11,864 nt of DNA. Source: an archaeon. Lineage in GTDB: Archaea; Nanobdellota; Nanobdellia; Woesearchaeales; JAGVOV01. This document shows, piece by piece, positions 1 through 5,691 of this stretch (positions are counted from its first letter, which is position 1; each line of letters opens with the position of its first letter). The notes below the pieces were generated by a model that saw only the letters and a list, made by a program, of their open reading frames with translations, was not told the DNA's origin and ran no database searches. The translations under genes and the position numbers were made by a program. The stretch covers positions 1 to 11,864 of the forward strand of contig JAGVOV010000177.1 of the NCBI GenBank assembly GCA_020052545.1, in the 5' to 3' direction.

Positions 1-205
1 AATCTCTCCAGTTTGTCTTTATCATATACTCTGGTTTTGTGCCGTGGCCTGCAAGCAAAGGCGCGTAGACAGTGAAACCTTTCTTGGCAAGGAAGATGCC
101 AAGTTCCCTTAGCTCTTGCGGTGTGCTGCTGAAGCCGTGCAAAAGCAATATCCCTATTTTGCCGCGCTTGAAAAAGAACGGCTCAGCGCCTTTCATCAAT
201 TCCAT
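1..205 (-). CDS. Alpha/beta hydrolase (carboxylesterase/lysophospholipase-like), 5' part only
   Basis: The first 68 codons are present; the gene runs off the left edge of the window. The protein begins MELMKGAEPF and soon reaches a hydrophobic strand followed by HGFSS (residues 23-27), the oxyanion-hole turn of serine alpha/beta hydrolases. Next come a helix and a second strand ending in LLAGHGT (about 50-56). This order matches the Est30/monoacylglycerol-lipase-like group, which hydrolyses short-chain esters or lysolipids. The nucleophile elbow and catalytic His lie outside the window, so activity cannot be judged. I chose the ATG at 203-205 because a TATA box (226-236, minus strand) lies about 26 nt upstream, as expected for a leaderless mRNA; a second ATG three codons in is possible. 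The gene is divergent from the lipid operon. Confidence 0.8.
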   Translation of the reverse strand, partial: MELMKGAEPFFFKRGKIGILLLHGFSSTPQELRELGIFLAKKGFTVYAPLLAGHGTKPEYMIKTNWRD

Positions 206-225
206 AACAGCCAATCCTCTGCCTT

Positions 226-236
226 AATATATAAAA
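226..236 (-). promoter_or_regulatory. TATA box of the alpha/beta hydrolase gene
   Basis: Read on the minus strand the sequence is TTTTATATATT. Its centre is about 26 nt upstream of the start codon at 205, which puts the transcription start at or next to the ATG, a leaderless arrangement. Inferred from spacing and base composition only. Confidence 0.5.
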
Positions 237-243
237 CTTAGGG

Positions 244-255
244 CAAAATATATTA
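244..255 (+). promoter_or_regulatory. TATA box of the lipid operon
   Basis: AAAATATATTA is centred about 29 nt upstream of the ATG at 279 and divergent from the hydrolase promoter only a few bases away. No SD precedes the ATG, so the operon's first gene is probably read from a leaderless transcript. Confidence 0.5.
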
Positions 256-278
256 ACTGAAATGATTTATGGCAGCTT

Positions 279-896
279 ATGTGGGTCTATTACTTAATAT
301 TGGTAATATTGGTGTTGCTTGCCGCCTTTGTTTTGTTCTGGAAGCTCTATTTTCTTAGAGATCCTCATCGTGACATAACGCCAGGCAACAACCTCGTGAG
401 CCCGGCAGACGGAAAAGTCATCAAGATCATCGAATACAACAAGGAAGGAATCATGGTTGAGAAGGGTGTCTTTGGTAGGATCAGCATCTTCGCCAAAGAT
501 GTGGCGCCTGAAGGCTATCTTGTCTCGATCTTCCTCTCTCCTCTTGATGTCCATATTAATAGAGCTCCAATGTCCGGGGAGGTAATCTATGCGAAGCATT
601 ACCGCGGCAAATTCTTCAATGCCTCTAATTTTGAGGATAGCCTGCAGAATGAGAGGAATGAGATACTGATAAAGGACGGGAAGACAAAGATAAAAGTCAT
701 CCAGCTTGCAGGCTTCCTGGCCAGAAGGATTGAATGTTTTGTAGATGATGGGAAGAAGATCCTGAAAGGTCAGCGCGTTGGTTTGATAAACCTCGGAAGC
801 CAGGTCAGCACGATCATACCAAAAAGTTTTGAGATAAAGGTGAAGGAGGGCGACCGTGTAGTGGCGGGCGTCACTATAATAGCAGAGCCGAAATGA
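279..896 (+). CDS. asd: Archaetidylserine decarboxylase (PSD family proenzyme)
   Basis: A pyruvoyl-dependent decarboxylase that converts archaetidylserine to archaetidylethanolamine at the membrane; 205 aa, the usual size of the short PSD type. Residues 3-22 form a membrane anchor. Residues 40-47 (VSPADGKV) hold the Asp of the self-cleavage triad, and residues 86-97 (LSPLDVHINRAP) hold the His. Near the C-terminus LGSQ (172-175) supplies the Gly-Ser cleavage site, with Ser174 expected to become the pyruvoyl group. Bacterial homologues more often have LGST here. The gene opens a three-gene operon and overlaps the next gene by 4 bp (ATGA), so the two are probably translationally coupled. Substrate assignment to archaeol lipids rests on the CDP-archaeol synthase in the same operon. 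A minus-strand open frame inside it is not a gene. Confidence 0.93.
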   Translation: MWVYYLILVILVLLAAFVLFWKLYFLRDPHRDITPGNNLVSPADGKVIKIIEYNKEGIMVEKGVFGRISIFAKDVAPEGYLVSIFLSPLDVHINRAPMSGEVIYAKHYRGKFFNASNFEDSLQNERNEILIKDGKTKIKVIQLAGFLARRIECFVDDGKKILKGQRVGLINLGSQVSTIIPKSFEIKVKEGDRVVAGVTIIAEPK

Positions 897-1384
897 TAAG
901 AAGCCTGAAATCCGCTGATTACGTCACATTGTTGAATTTGGTTTCTGGCCTTCTGAGCATATTCTTCTCACTTAAAGGTAACTGGAAGATAGCTATTGTC
1001 TTCATGATAATGGCTGCCATATTTGATATACTTGACGGCTATGTCGCCAGGATGATGAAACAGATGAATCAATTTGGTGTTGAGATTGATTCCATTGCGG
1101 ACATAGTTTCTTTCGGTGTTGCTCCTTCAGTCTTGATTTTTGAATCCAGCAACATGAGCGCCATATATATGGTGGTTCTATGTTTATTTTTGGCGGCAGG
1201 CGCGATAAGGCTCGCCTACTTTAATATCAATAGCGCAGGAAAAGGGTATTTCATCGGTATGCCAATAACAGCTAATGCAATAATAATCCCTGCGGCATTC
1301 ATCCTCGCTTTCAATTATGTGATTTATTTAGCATTGTTATCAGCAATACTGATGGTCTCACCGTTCAAGATAAAGAAGTGGTAA
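893..1384 (+). CDS. pssA: CDP-archaeol:L-serine archaetidyltransferase (archaetidylserine synthase)
   Basis: A CDP-alcohol phosphotransferase that transfers the archaetidyl group from CDP-archaeol to serine. The family signature is intact: D45, D48-G49, A52-R53, G62, D66 and D70, the metal- and CDP-binding residues. The rest is strongly hydrophobic, with about five or six membrane helices, and the length of 163 aa fits compact archaeal members. The start overlaps the stop of the decarboxylase by 4 bp, and the CDP-archaeol synthase follows after a single base. Serine rather than inositol or glycerol as the acceptor is inferred from the neighbouring decarboxylase, because the signature is common to the whole superfamily. 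Confidence 0.9.
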   Translation: MIRSLKSADYVTLLNLVSGLLSIFFSLKGNWKIAIVFMIMAAIFDILDGYVARMMKQMNQFGVEIDSIADIVSFGVAPSVLIFESSNMSAIYMVVLCLFLAAGAIRLAYFNINSAGKGYFIGMPITANAIIIPAAFILAFNYVIYLALLSAILMVSPFKIKKW

Positions 1385-1385
1385 C

Positions 1386-1940
1386 ATGAATAGCATACTC
1401 TTGAGGATAATTGAATCCATCTATGTGCTGATACCTGCAGGATTCGCCAACATGGCGCCAGTCTTGTTCGGCAAATTCTTTAGTTTCCTCGCAAAGCCGA
1501 TAGATTTCGGCAGATTCTATAAAGGGACAAGAATACTTGGCGACCACAAGACATGGCGCGGCCTCATTTTTGGCATATTGACTGCCATAGGGATTGTCGC
1601 GATACAGCGCTTCCTCTATTATCATGACTTCTTCTATGGGATATCTGTCATCAACTACACAAAGATAAGCGTCATCAGCTTGGGATTCCTGCTTGGCTTT
1701 GGCGCTTTGTTTGGCGACATGGTCAAGAGCTTCCTGAAAAGAAGGATAGGTTTAAAGCCGGGCAAGGACTGGTGGCCTTTCGACCAGATGGACTGGGTAT
1801 TTGGATCCTCTGTATTCCTGGTGCTTGTCTATGATTTGAGCTTCAGGAACTTCCTCGTAAGCATAGCTGTCTATTTTGTGCTCCACATTATTGTCAAAGA
1901 GCTCGGGTATTTCTTAAAGCTAGATAAAAAACATCATTAA
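1386..1940 (+). CDS. carS: CDP-archaeol synthase (CDP-2,3-bis-geranylgeranyl-sn-glycerol synthase)
   Basis: A membrane CTP-dependent cytidylyltransferase that makes CDP-archaeol from the unsaturated archaetidic acid, the branch point for all archaeal polar lipids; 184 aa. The diagnostic CarS/DUF46 motifs are in order: PIDFG (38-42), GDHKTWRG (52-59), GDMVKSFLKRR (110-120) and PFDQMDWVFG (131-140), separated by membrane helices. It sits 1 bp after the archaetidylserine synthase, so the three genes form one transcription unit covering three consecutive steps. Its last 21 bases overlap the convergent membrane-protein gene on the other strand. This family is restricted largely to Archaea and is the clearest domain marker in the window. 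Confidence 0.95.
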   Translation: MNSILLRIIESIYVLIPAGFANMAPVLFGKFFSFLAKPIDFGRFYKGTRILGDHKTWRGLIFGILTAIGIVAIQRFLYYHDFFYGISVINYTKISVISLGFLLGFGALFGDMVKSFLKRRIGLKPGKDWWPFDQMDWVFGSSVFLVLVYDLSFRNFLVSIAVYFVLHIIVKELGYFLKLDKKHH

Positions 1941-2381
1941 AGAAAGTATGATATAGGGCACATAAGGGAGGACCTTCTTTGTTATCGCCAAAGCGCTTCT
2001 TTTCTTCATCCTGTGCACAAGCAAGCTGCCTATGACAAAACCAGAGAGCATTATCAGGCAGCTCTGGATAAAAAATGCGTCTTTGCTCGGGCTTGAGAAA
2101 TAGAAAGGCAATGCGAGAAGAACGAACAATGTGGAATTGCTTGCGTCAGCGTAAGTCAGAGTCAAGAAGACAATCATGGCGGGCACTATCTTCAGGAAAA
2201 TGTTATCGACATACAATGCTACCAAGAAATATGTTATGAGGGCGATAACAACATTTCTCATAAAGATTAAATATTTTTCTCCATCTGGCATCTCTTCTGG
2301 TGCTATGTAGTAGAGCACGATTCCGGAGATAAGGCCGAGGAAAGTCACAATGTTCGTCAAGATATAAGGCAGCAGTTCCAT
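1920..2381 (-). CDS. Conserved-looking multi-pass membrane protein, unknown function
   Basis: A 153-aa protein with about five hydrophobic segments (roughly 5-26, 41-58, 61-77, 84-98 and 104-123) and a sixth at the C-terminus (135-152). A basic loop, HRMKKRS, lies just before the last segment. I recognise no family motif. It starts 24 bp after the dihydroorotase stop and is probably co-transcribed with it; there is no clear SD. Its 3' end overlaps the end of carS by 21 bp in convergent orientation. The alternating hydrophobic and polar pattern supports a real gene. A role cannot be assigned, and the link to pyrimidine synthesis may be positional only. Confidence 0.75.
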   Translation of the reverse strand: MELLPYILTNIVTFLGLISGIVLYYIAPEEMPDGEKYLIFMRNVVIALITYFLVALYVDNIFLKIVPAMIVFLTLTYADASNSTLFVLLALPFYFSSPSKDAFFIQSCLIMLSGFVIGSLLVHRMKKRSALAITKKVLPYVPYIILSLMMFFI

Positions 2382-2405
2382 TGAGGAAAAGACAGCAAGC
2401 TAGTA

Positions 2406-3446
2406 TTAAAATGTTGCCTTGAAATTGAGTATGTTCTTGTAGGGATCATAAGCATATTCTTTTTCAAGGTCGTATTCTATGCTACACTCTCTTGGCTTAA
2501 GGCCGAGGCCGAAAATCTTGTTTATGTTGTTGAATGTCAAATCTTTTATTTGCTCCTCCCCCATGCCGCGAGCCCTGAGCCAGCGGATGAATTTTGGGTA
2601 TTTGTGCAGGTTAGGGACGCCGGAAGCGTAGCCTTTGGAAAGCTTCTCTTCAAGCGTGTGAGGCGCGTGGTCTGTCTCTATCCAAGTTATCTTATTCTGC
2701 ATGAGAAGATCGAGCATTACCTTCCTTTCCTCTGGGCTCCTCAATGGCGGATTCATCTTGTAGAGGAGGCCGTCGTTCTGCTCCATTATTGAGTAATCGA
2801 GCAGCACATGATGGGGGCAGACGCCGCAAGTGACTTCAAGACCCTGGACTGAATTGATGAATCCCACAGTTTCCGGGACCGACACATGGGCTATGTGCAG
2901 CGTCCCTTTGAAGCCATATTCAAGCGCAAAATTCACCTGGTCTTTTGCTGATTCGACTTCCGCAATTGAAGGCCGCGCAAATGCGTGCGTTATCGGACTT
3001 AAAGGATTGAAAGTCTCATTCTTCATCAGGCTCTCTTTCTCGCAATGGACAGCAATGACACCATTATATTTCTCCTCAGCCAGAGTCTTGTAGATGGCCC
3101 TTTGCTGCTCTTCAATCGTGATGCCTATGTTGCCTGTTGAATGGCCTGCATAGAGCTTGAATCCGACAACTTGAGGCATGCTGTAGTAAGCCTCGACAGC
3201 CCCTTTTATCTGGTCAGGGTCAGAAGTAAGCGCCATATAGGCACCAAACCATACTGGGCTTTCTGCCCTTTTGGCAAGCTCCAGCCTTTCCATGACGCGC
3301 TCTTTCGTCGTCACCGGCCTCGCAACGTTAGGCATATCAAATATTGCCGTGAAGCCTGCCCTCTCCGCGACTTTGAGGGCGTGAGCTATCGTTTCCTTAT
3401 GGGCCTGCTCCTCATCTCTGCAGTGCACATGCGGGTCGATGAACAT
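2406..3446 (-). CDS. pyrC: Dihydroorotase
   Basis: Catalyses reversible ring closure of N-carbamoyl-aspartate to dihydroorotate, the third step of de novo pyrimidine synthesis, in the cytoplasm; 346 aa. The amidohydrolase metal site is readable: DPHVHCRD (4-11; His6 and His8, substrate-binding Arg10), Asn40, Lys97 in GFKLYAGH as the candidate carboxylated bridging Lys, His134 in AVHCE, His187 in HIAHVS, and the catalytic Asp259 in ETDHAPH. It is shorter at the N-terminus than many bacterial enzymes because the metal motif begins at residue 4, so the short beta-sandwich strand region is reduced. No other pyrimidine gene is in the window. Hydantoinase or allantoinase is unlikely given the combination of motifs. 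Confidence 0.93.
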   Translation of the reverse strand: MFIDPHVHCRDEEQAHKETIAHALKVAERAGFTAIFDMPNVARPVTTKERVMERLELAKRAESPVWFGAYMALTSDPDQIKGAVEAYYSMPQVVGFKLYAGHSTGNIGITIEEQQRAIYKTLAEEKYNGVIAVHCEKESLMKNETFNPLSPITHAFARPSIAEVESAKDQVNFALEYGFKGTLHIAHVSVPETVGFINSVQGLEVTCGVCPHHVLLDYSIMEQNDGLLYKMNPPLRSPEERKVMLDLLMQNKITWIETDHAPHTLEEKLSKGYASGVPNLHKYPKFIRWLRARGMGEEQIKDLTFNNINKIFGLGLKPRECSIEYDLEKEYAYDPYKNILNFKATF

Positions 3447-3608
3447 AAAGCAGCTAATGATTGTGGTTTTTTAATGTTTTTGAAACTTTTAATCAAAGCA
3501 AAAGCTTTTTGGCGTGTTTATTAAGAGCAGATGATTGGCACTGGACACCGGACAAATCCACGCGAGGTATATAAGCAAAGTTATCCCAGATTGAGCTAGG
3601 TGAAAAAC
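3447..3608. other. Intergenic region between pyrC and the micro-gene pair
   Basis: 162 bp. The pyrC side holds an AT-rich stretch (about 3466-3478) at promoter distance; the other side holds the micro-gene promoter and SD. I see no additional convincing gene. Confidence 0.45.
3568..3574 (+). promoter_or_regulatory. TATA box of micro-gene pair, copy 1
   Basis: TATATAA begins exactly 41 nt before the ATG at 3609. The same heptamer lies exactly 41 nt before the ATG of copy 2, so promoter spacing is conserved between the copies while most of the sequence around it is not. Confidence 0.65.
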
Positions 3609-3695
3609 ATGGACCACAAAGCAATAGAACAGATATTTTTTGAGCAGATAAGGGAACTGACGAAGAAGACAAGCATAGTGAAGGTGAGAGCATGA
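3609..3695 (+). CDS. Micro-gene A, copy 1: 28-aa protein of unknown function
   Basis: A 28-codon gene, MDHKAIEQIFFEQIRELTKK followed by TSIVKVRA. It matches the 25-aa product of the gene at 3924 across the core IEQ-I/L-FFEQI-x-EL-x-KKT. Several codon differences between the copies are silent (ATA/ATT, GAA/GAG, AAG/AAA) or conservative, a sign of selection on protein sequence. The SD AGGTGA begins 11 nt before the ATG (3598-3603), as in copy 2. The stop overlaps the start of the next gene as ATGA. The product looks like one amphipathic helix with a basic tail. I recognise no family. The duplicated organisation, not a domain match, is what shows it is real. Confidence 0.7.
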   Translation: MDHKAIEQIFFEQIRELTKKTSIVKVRA

Positions 3696-3808
3696 TAAAA
3701 AGATATGTTGATATCCTGGAGCTTAAGGAGAAATACGAGGACAATGAAGAAGAAACATCGCTTGTGAAGGGCTACATAGCCTATAAGCTCAGGTACGGCT
3801 TCTTCTAG
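3692..3808 (+). CDS. Micro-gene B, copy 1: 38-aa protein of unknown function
   Basis: A 38-codon gene that overlaps micro-gene A by 4 bp. Its SD, AGGTGAGA, lies inside the last codons of gene A and starts 10 nt before the ATG, exactly as in copy 2. The product begins MIKRYVDILELKEKYEDNEE and is a charged, probably helical protein ending in an aromatic, basic stretch (YKLRYGFF). It aligns with the 32-aa product at 3998 over MI-K/R-R-x-V-D/N-x-x-EL-K/Q-E-K/R-YE, then diverges. A and B are almost certainly made together from one mRNA, so a two-component complex is plausible. No known family is recognised. A T-rich stretch follows the stop and may end transcription. Confidence 0.7.
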   Translation: MIKRYVDILELKEKYEDNEEETSLVKGYIAYKLRYGFF

Positions 3809-3830
3809 CCTTTTTATTTACCTTATTTAA
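3809..3830 (+). terminator. Possible T-rich terminator after copy 1
   Basis: CCTTTTTATTTACC directly follows the micro-gene B stop. Archaeal termination commonly uses T-runs without a hairpin. The call rests on the T-run and on the separate promoter for copy 2 downstream. Confidence 0.35.
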
Positions 3831-3882
3831 GCATTGTGAACTTATTATCTGAATTCATTGTTGGTATTATGTCTTCCTTCTG

Positions 3883-3889
3883 TATATAA
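3883..3889 (+). promoter_or_regulatory. TATA box of micro-gene pair, copy 2
   Basis: TATATAA begins 41 nt before the ATG at 3924, identical in sequence and spacing to copy 1. This implies that each copy is expressed from its own promoter. Confidence 0.65.
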
Positions 3890-3923
3890 ACAAGCCCTAC
3901 CCTAATGTGCTTAGGTGATAAAA

Positions 3924-4001
3924 ATGAAACATGATTTGATTGAGCAGTTGTTTTTTGAGCAGATAAATGAATTGATAAAGAAAACCAAGGTGAGACCATG
4001 A
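3924..4001 (+). CDS. Micro-gene A, copy 2: 25-aa protein of unknown function
   Basis: The product begins MKHDLIEQLFFEQINELIKK and ends TKVRP. It is the second copy of micro-gene A, three residues shorter because a stretch before KVR is missing. The 16 bases TTTTTTGAGCAGATAA are identical in both copies. The SD AGGTGA begins 11 nt before the ATG. The stop overlaps the next start as ATGA. The start region, AGGTGATAAAATGAAA, closely resembles that of the 47-aa gene at 9794, so this organism seems to use one SD layout for small genes. Function is unknown. Confidence 0.7.
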   Translation: MKHDLIEQLFFEQINELIKKTKVRP

Positions 4002-4096
4002 TAAGGAGAAAAGTTAATGTACAAGAGCTTCAGGAGAGATATGAGAAGGATGAGCTTGATGAATATGAAGATTACATCAAGTATGGACCTTCTTGA
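3998..4096 (+). CDS. Micro-gene B, copy 2: 32-aa protein of unknown function
   Basis: The product begins MIRRKVNVQELQERYEKDEL and continues as a very acidic, probably helical tail (DEYEDYIKYGPS). It shares the N-terminal half with copy 1 but has a different C-terminus, so the first about 17 residues may be the functional core. The SD AGGTGAGA begins 10 nt before the ATG within the end of micro-gene A. The last 20 bases overlap the 3' end of the convergent deoxyribosyltransferase-like gene. The C-terminal difference from copy 1 may come from an event that placed that gene's end here. Confidence 0.65.
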   Translation: MIRRKVNVQELQERYEKDELDEYEDYIKYGPS

Positions 4097-4475
4097 TTTC
4101 TTCTATCGCTTCTTTTATCGTCTCGAATCTCTTGACTCTCTTGTTGAAGAACCAGGGGCTTGTATCATTCCATTTGCCGATAGCATACACCAGAGGCTTT
4201 CCGGTCTTGAAATTTTTCACCAAAGCTGCGCCGAGCTCCATCAGCATCGTATGGGCGTTCTCATCAGTGACCATAAGGAAGATGTCGCATTCTGAGATGC
4301 CCTTGAGCTCATTGTCAGAATACTGCCTCGCCAGCTCCTGGTTCTCTATGTACGGCTTTATCGGCTTATGGGTTGTCCAGTCATAGGCTATCGTATAGCC
4401 AAGAGCGGTGAGCTGCTTGTAGATGTCAATCACCATGTCTTTCTTCTCGAATTTTGACGCGACGTAGATCTTCAT
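4077..4475 (-). CDS. Nucleoside 2-deoxyribosyltransferase-like protein
   Basis: A 132-aa Rossmann-like protein. It opens MKIYVASKFEKKD, typical of the nucleoside 2-deoxyribosyltransferase superfamily (first strand plus ASKF/ASPF turn). It has an Asp at the end of strand 3 (ISECDIFLMVT, Asp64) and the catalytic-type Glu80 in MLMELGAAL. Enzymes of this fold swap bases on deoxynucleosides or hydrolyse the N-glycosidic bond of nucleoside monophosphates; related folds include SLOG and TIR-like NAD-cleaving proteins. The residues seen favour the deoxyribosyltransferase/nucleotide hydrolase branch, but the substrate is open. A divergent AT-rich promoter region is shared with the gene at 4538. It converges on and overlaps the second micro-gene pair. 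Confidence 0.75.
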   Translation of the reverse strand: MKIYVASKFEKKDMVIDIYKQLTALGYTIAYDWTTHKPIKPYIENQELARQYSDNELKGISECDIFLMVTDENAHTMLMELGAALVKNFKTGKPLVYAIGKWNDTSPWFFNKRVKRFETIKEAIEEIKKVHT

Positions 4476-4506
4476 GGCATTGAGAAAACTGCCTTAGGTT
4501 AAAAAG

Positions 4507-4517
4507 TTTTTTAAACT
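4507..4517 (+). promoter_or_regulatory. TATA box of the Sua5/YrdC-metallophosphoesterase operon
   Basis: TTTTTTAAACT is centred about 26 nt upstream of the ATG at 4538, with no SD before that ATG, so leaderless start is likely. The surrounding AT-rich block (4498-4518) is nearly symmetric and may also serve the divergent minus-strand gene that starts at 4475. Confidence 0.5.
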
Positions 4518-4537
4518 GATGGAGCATAACATGGGAT

Positions 4538-5092
4538 ATGGAAACATATGACTTGGATGAATACAAGCTGCTTCAACATAACCTTGTTGCGCGCGTCAAG
4601 GACGGCCAGATATTCATCTATCCGACTGATACCATATATGGGATAGGCTGCGATGCGACAGATGAGGAAGCCGTGGCCAAATTGAGGAAGGTTAAGCACA
4701 GGAACGACAAGCCTTTCTCTGTCATAGCGCCATCTAAGGAATGGATAATTGAGAATTGCGATGTGGGGCAGAAAGATCTTGAGAGGCTGCCTGGGCCATT
4801 CACATTGATAGTCAAGCTGAAAAAGAGCTGTGTAGCGAAAGAAGTCAATCTTGGCATGCAGACGCTTGGTGTAAGGATCCCGAAGCATTTCATCTCAAAA
4901 TTCACTGCAGCTCTAGGAAATCCCATTGTCACTACATCAGTCAATATGACTGGTGAAGATTATATGACTGATGAAGACAATCTGGATGATAAGATAAAGC
5001 CTTATGTAGATTTCATGATTTACGAGGGGGAAAAGATGGGAAAACCGTCTACCTTGATTGATCTGGCTACAGGAAAGGTGACGAAAAGATGA
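4538..5092 (+). CDS. yrdC: L-threonylcarbamoyladenylate synthase (Sua5/YrdC family)
   Basis: Makes threonylcarbamoyl-AMP from threonine, bicarbonate and ATP, the donor used by the KEOPS/Kae1 complex to form t6A37 in ANN-decoding tRNAs. At 184 aa it is the short YrdC-type catalytic domain without the Sua5 C-terminal domain. Motifs: YPTDTIYGIGCDA (28-40), KHRNDKPFSV (53-62, the basic nucleotide-binding patch), PGPFT (85-89), GVRIP (111-115), TTSVNMTG (132-139) and PSTLID (170-175). A second ATG at 4531 is out of frame; the chosen ATG has a TATA box at leaderless distance. It overlaps the metallophosphoesterase by 4 bp. One client of this pathway, a tRNA-Ile, lies in the same window. Confidence 0.95.
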   Translation: METYDLDEYKLLQHNLVARVKDGQIFIYPTDTIYGIGCDATDEEAVAKLRKVKHRNDKPFSVIAPSKEWIIENCDVGQKDLERLPGPFTLIVKLKKSCVAKEVNLGMQTLGVRIPKHFISKFTAALGNPIVTTSVNMTGEDYMTDEDNLDDKIKPYVDFMIYEGEKMGKPSTLIDLATGKVTKR

Positions 5093-5691
5093 AGATCCTT
5101 GCTTTCTCCGACATTCATGGCGACACAACCTTGGCGAAGAAGCTTGCTGAGCAGGCAGAAAGGGAGCATGTTGACCTTGTGATATTGGCTGGCGACATAA
5201 CATTCGCAGAGCAGAGCACCGACAATATAATTGGCCCTTTCGCTGCAAGAGGCAAGAAAGTTGTCATCATCCCTGGCAATCATGAGACTATCGCAACAGT
5301 TGACTTTTTGGCAGAGATGTACGGCGCCGTCAATCTTCATGGCTACGCGATAAAGTACAAAGACATCGGCTTTTTTGGCTGTGGGGGAGCCGAGATAGGG
5401 CCTTTCCCGATATCCGAGAAAGATATAGAAGAAAATCTGAAGAAAGCGCATGAAATGATCAAGGATTCTAGAGTCAAGATAATGATAACGCATGCGCATC
5501 CCGCTGACAGCAAGATCGGCAAGTTCTCTCCATTTGTGCGCGGCTCAGAGGCGGTGAGGAAGGCTATATATGAATTTAAGCCCGACATAATGTTCTGTGG
5601 CCATGTCCATGAGGCCGAGGGCATCGAGGAGATAATAGGAAAGACACGTGTCATAAATGTCGGCAAGCACGGGAAGATATTGGATGTATGA
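5089..5691 (+). CDS. Calcineurin-like metallophosphoesterase
   Basis: A 200-aa two-metal phosphoesterase. All five motifs are present: DIH (Asp8, His10), GD (Asp36), GNHE (Asn64, His65), THAHP (His135) and GHVH (His172, His174). The length and motif spacing fit the small YfcE/MJ0936-like archaeal group, which cleaves phosphodiesters such as cyclic nucleotides or bis-pNPP in vitro; the physiological substrate is not known from sequence. The start overlaps the YrdC stop as ATGA, so the two are probably translationally coupled. The stop abuts, without overlap, the end of the convergent lipoprotein gene at 5692. Confidence 0.92.
   Translation: MKILAFSDIHGDTTLAKKLAEQAEREHVDLVILAGDITFAEQSTDNIIGPFAARGKKVVIIPGNHETIATVDFLAEMYGAVNLHGYAIKYKDIGFFGCGGAEIGPFPISEKDIEENLKKAHEMIKDSRVKIMITHAHPADSKIGKFSPFVRGSEAVRKAIYEFKPDIMFCGHVHEAEGIEEIIGKTRVINVGKHGKILDV

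Noticed and set aside
3141..3524. Plus-strand open frame of 127 codons opposite dihydroorotase
   Set aside because: A shadow of pyrC: no promoter or SD, atypical composition, and the opposite strand has clear catalytic motifs.
4017..4295. Plus-strand open frame of 92 codons starting within micro-gene B copy 2
   Set aside because: It lies mostly opposite the deoxyribosyltransferase-like gene, has no SD or promoter of its own, and is in another frame from the conserved micro-gene.
4077..4475. TIR-domain NADase identity for the minus-strand enzyme
   Set aside because: The MKIYVASKF opening and the MELGAAL Glu fit nucleoside 2-deoxyribosyltransferases better; TIR hallmark residues are not evident by eye.
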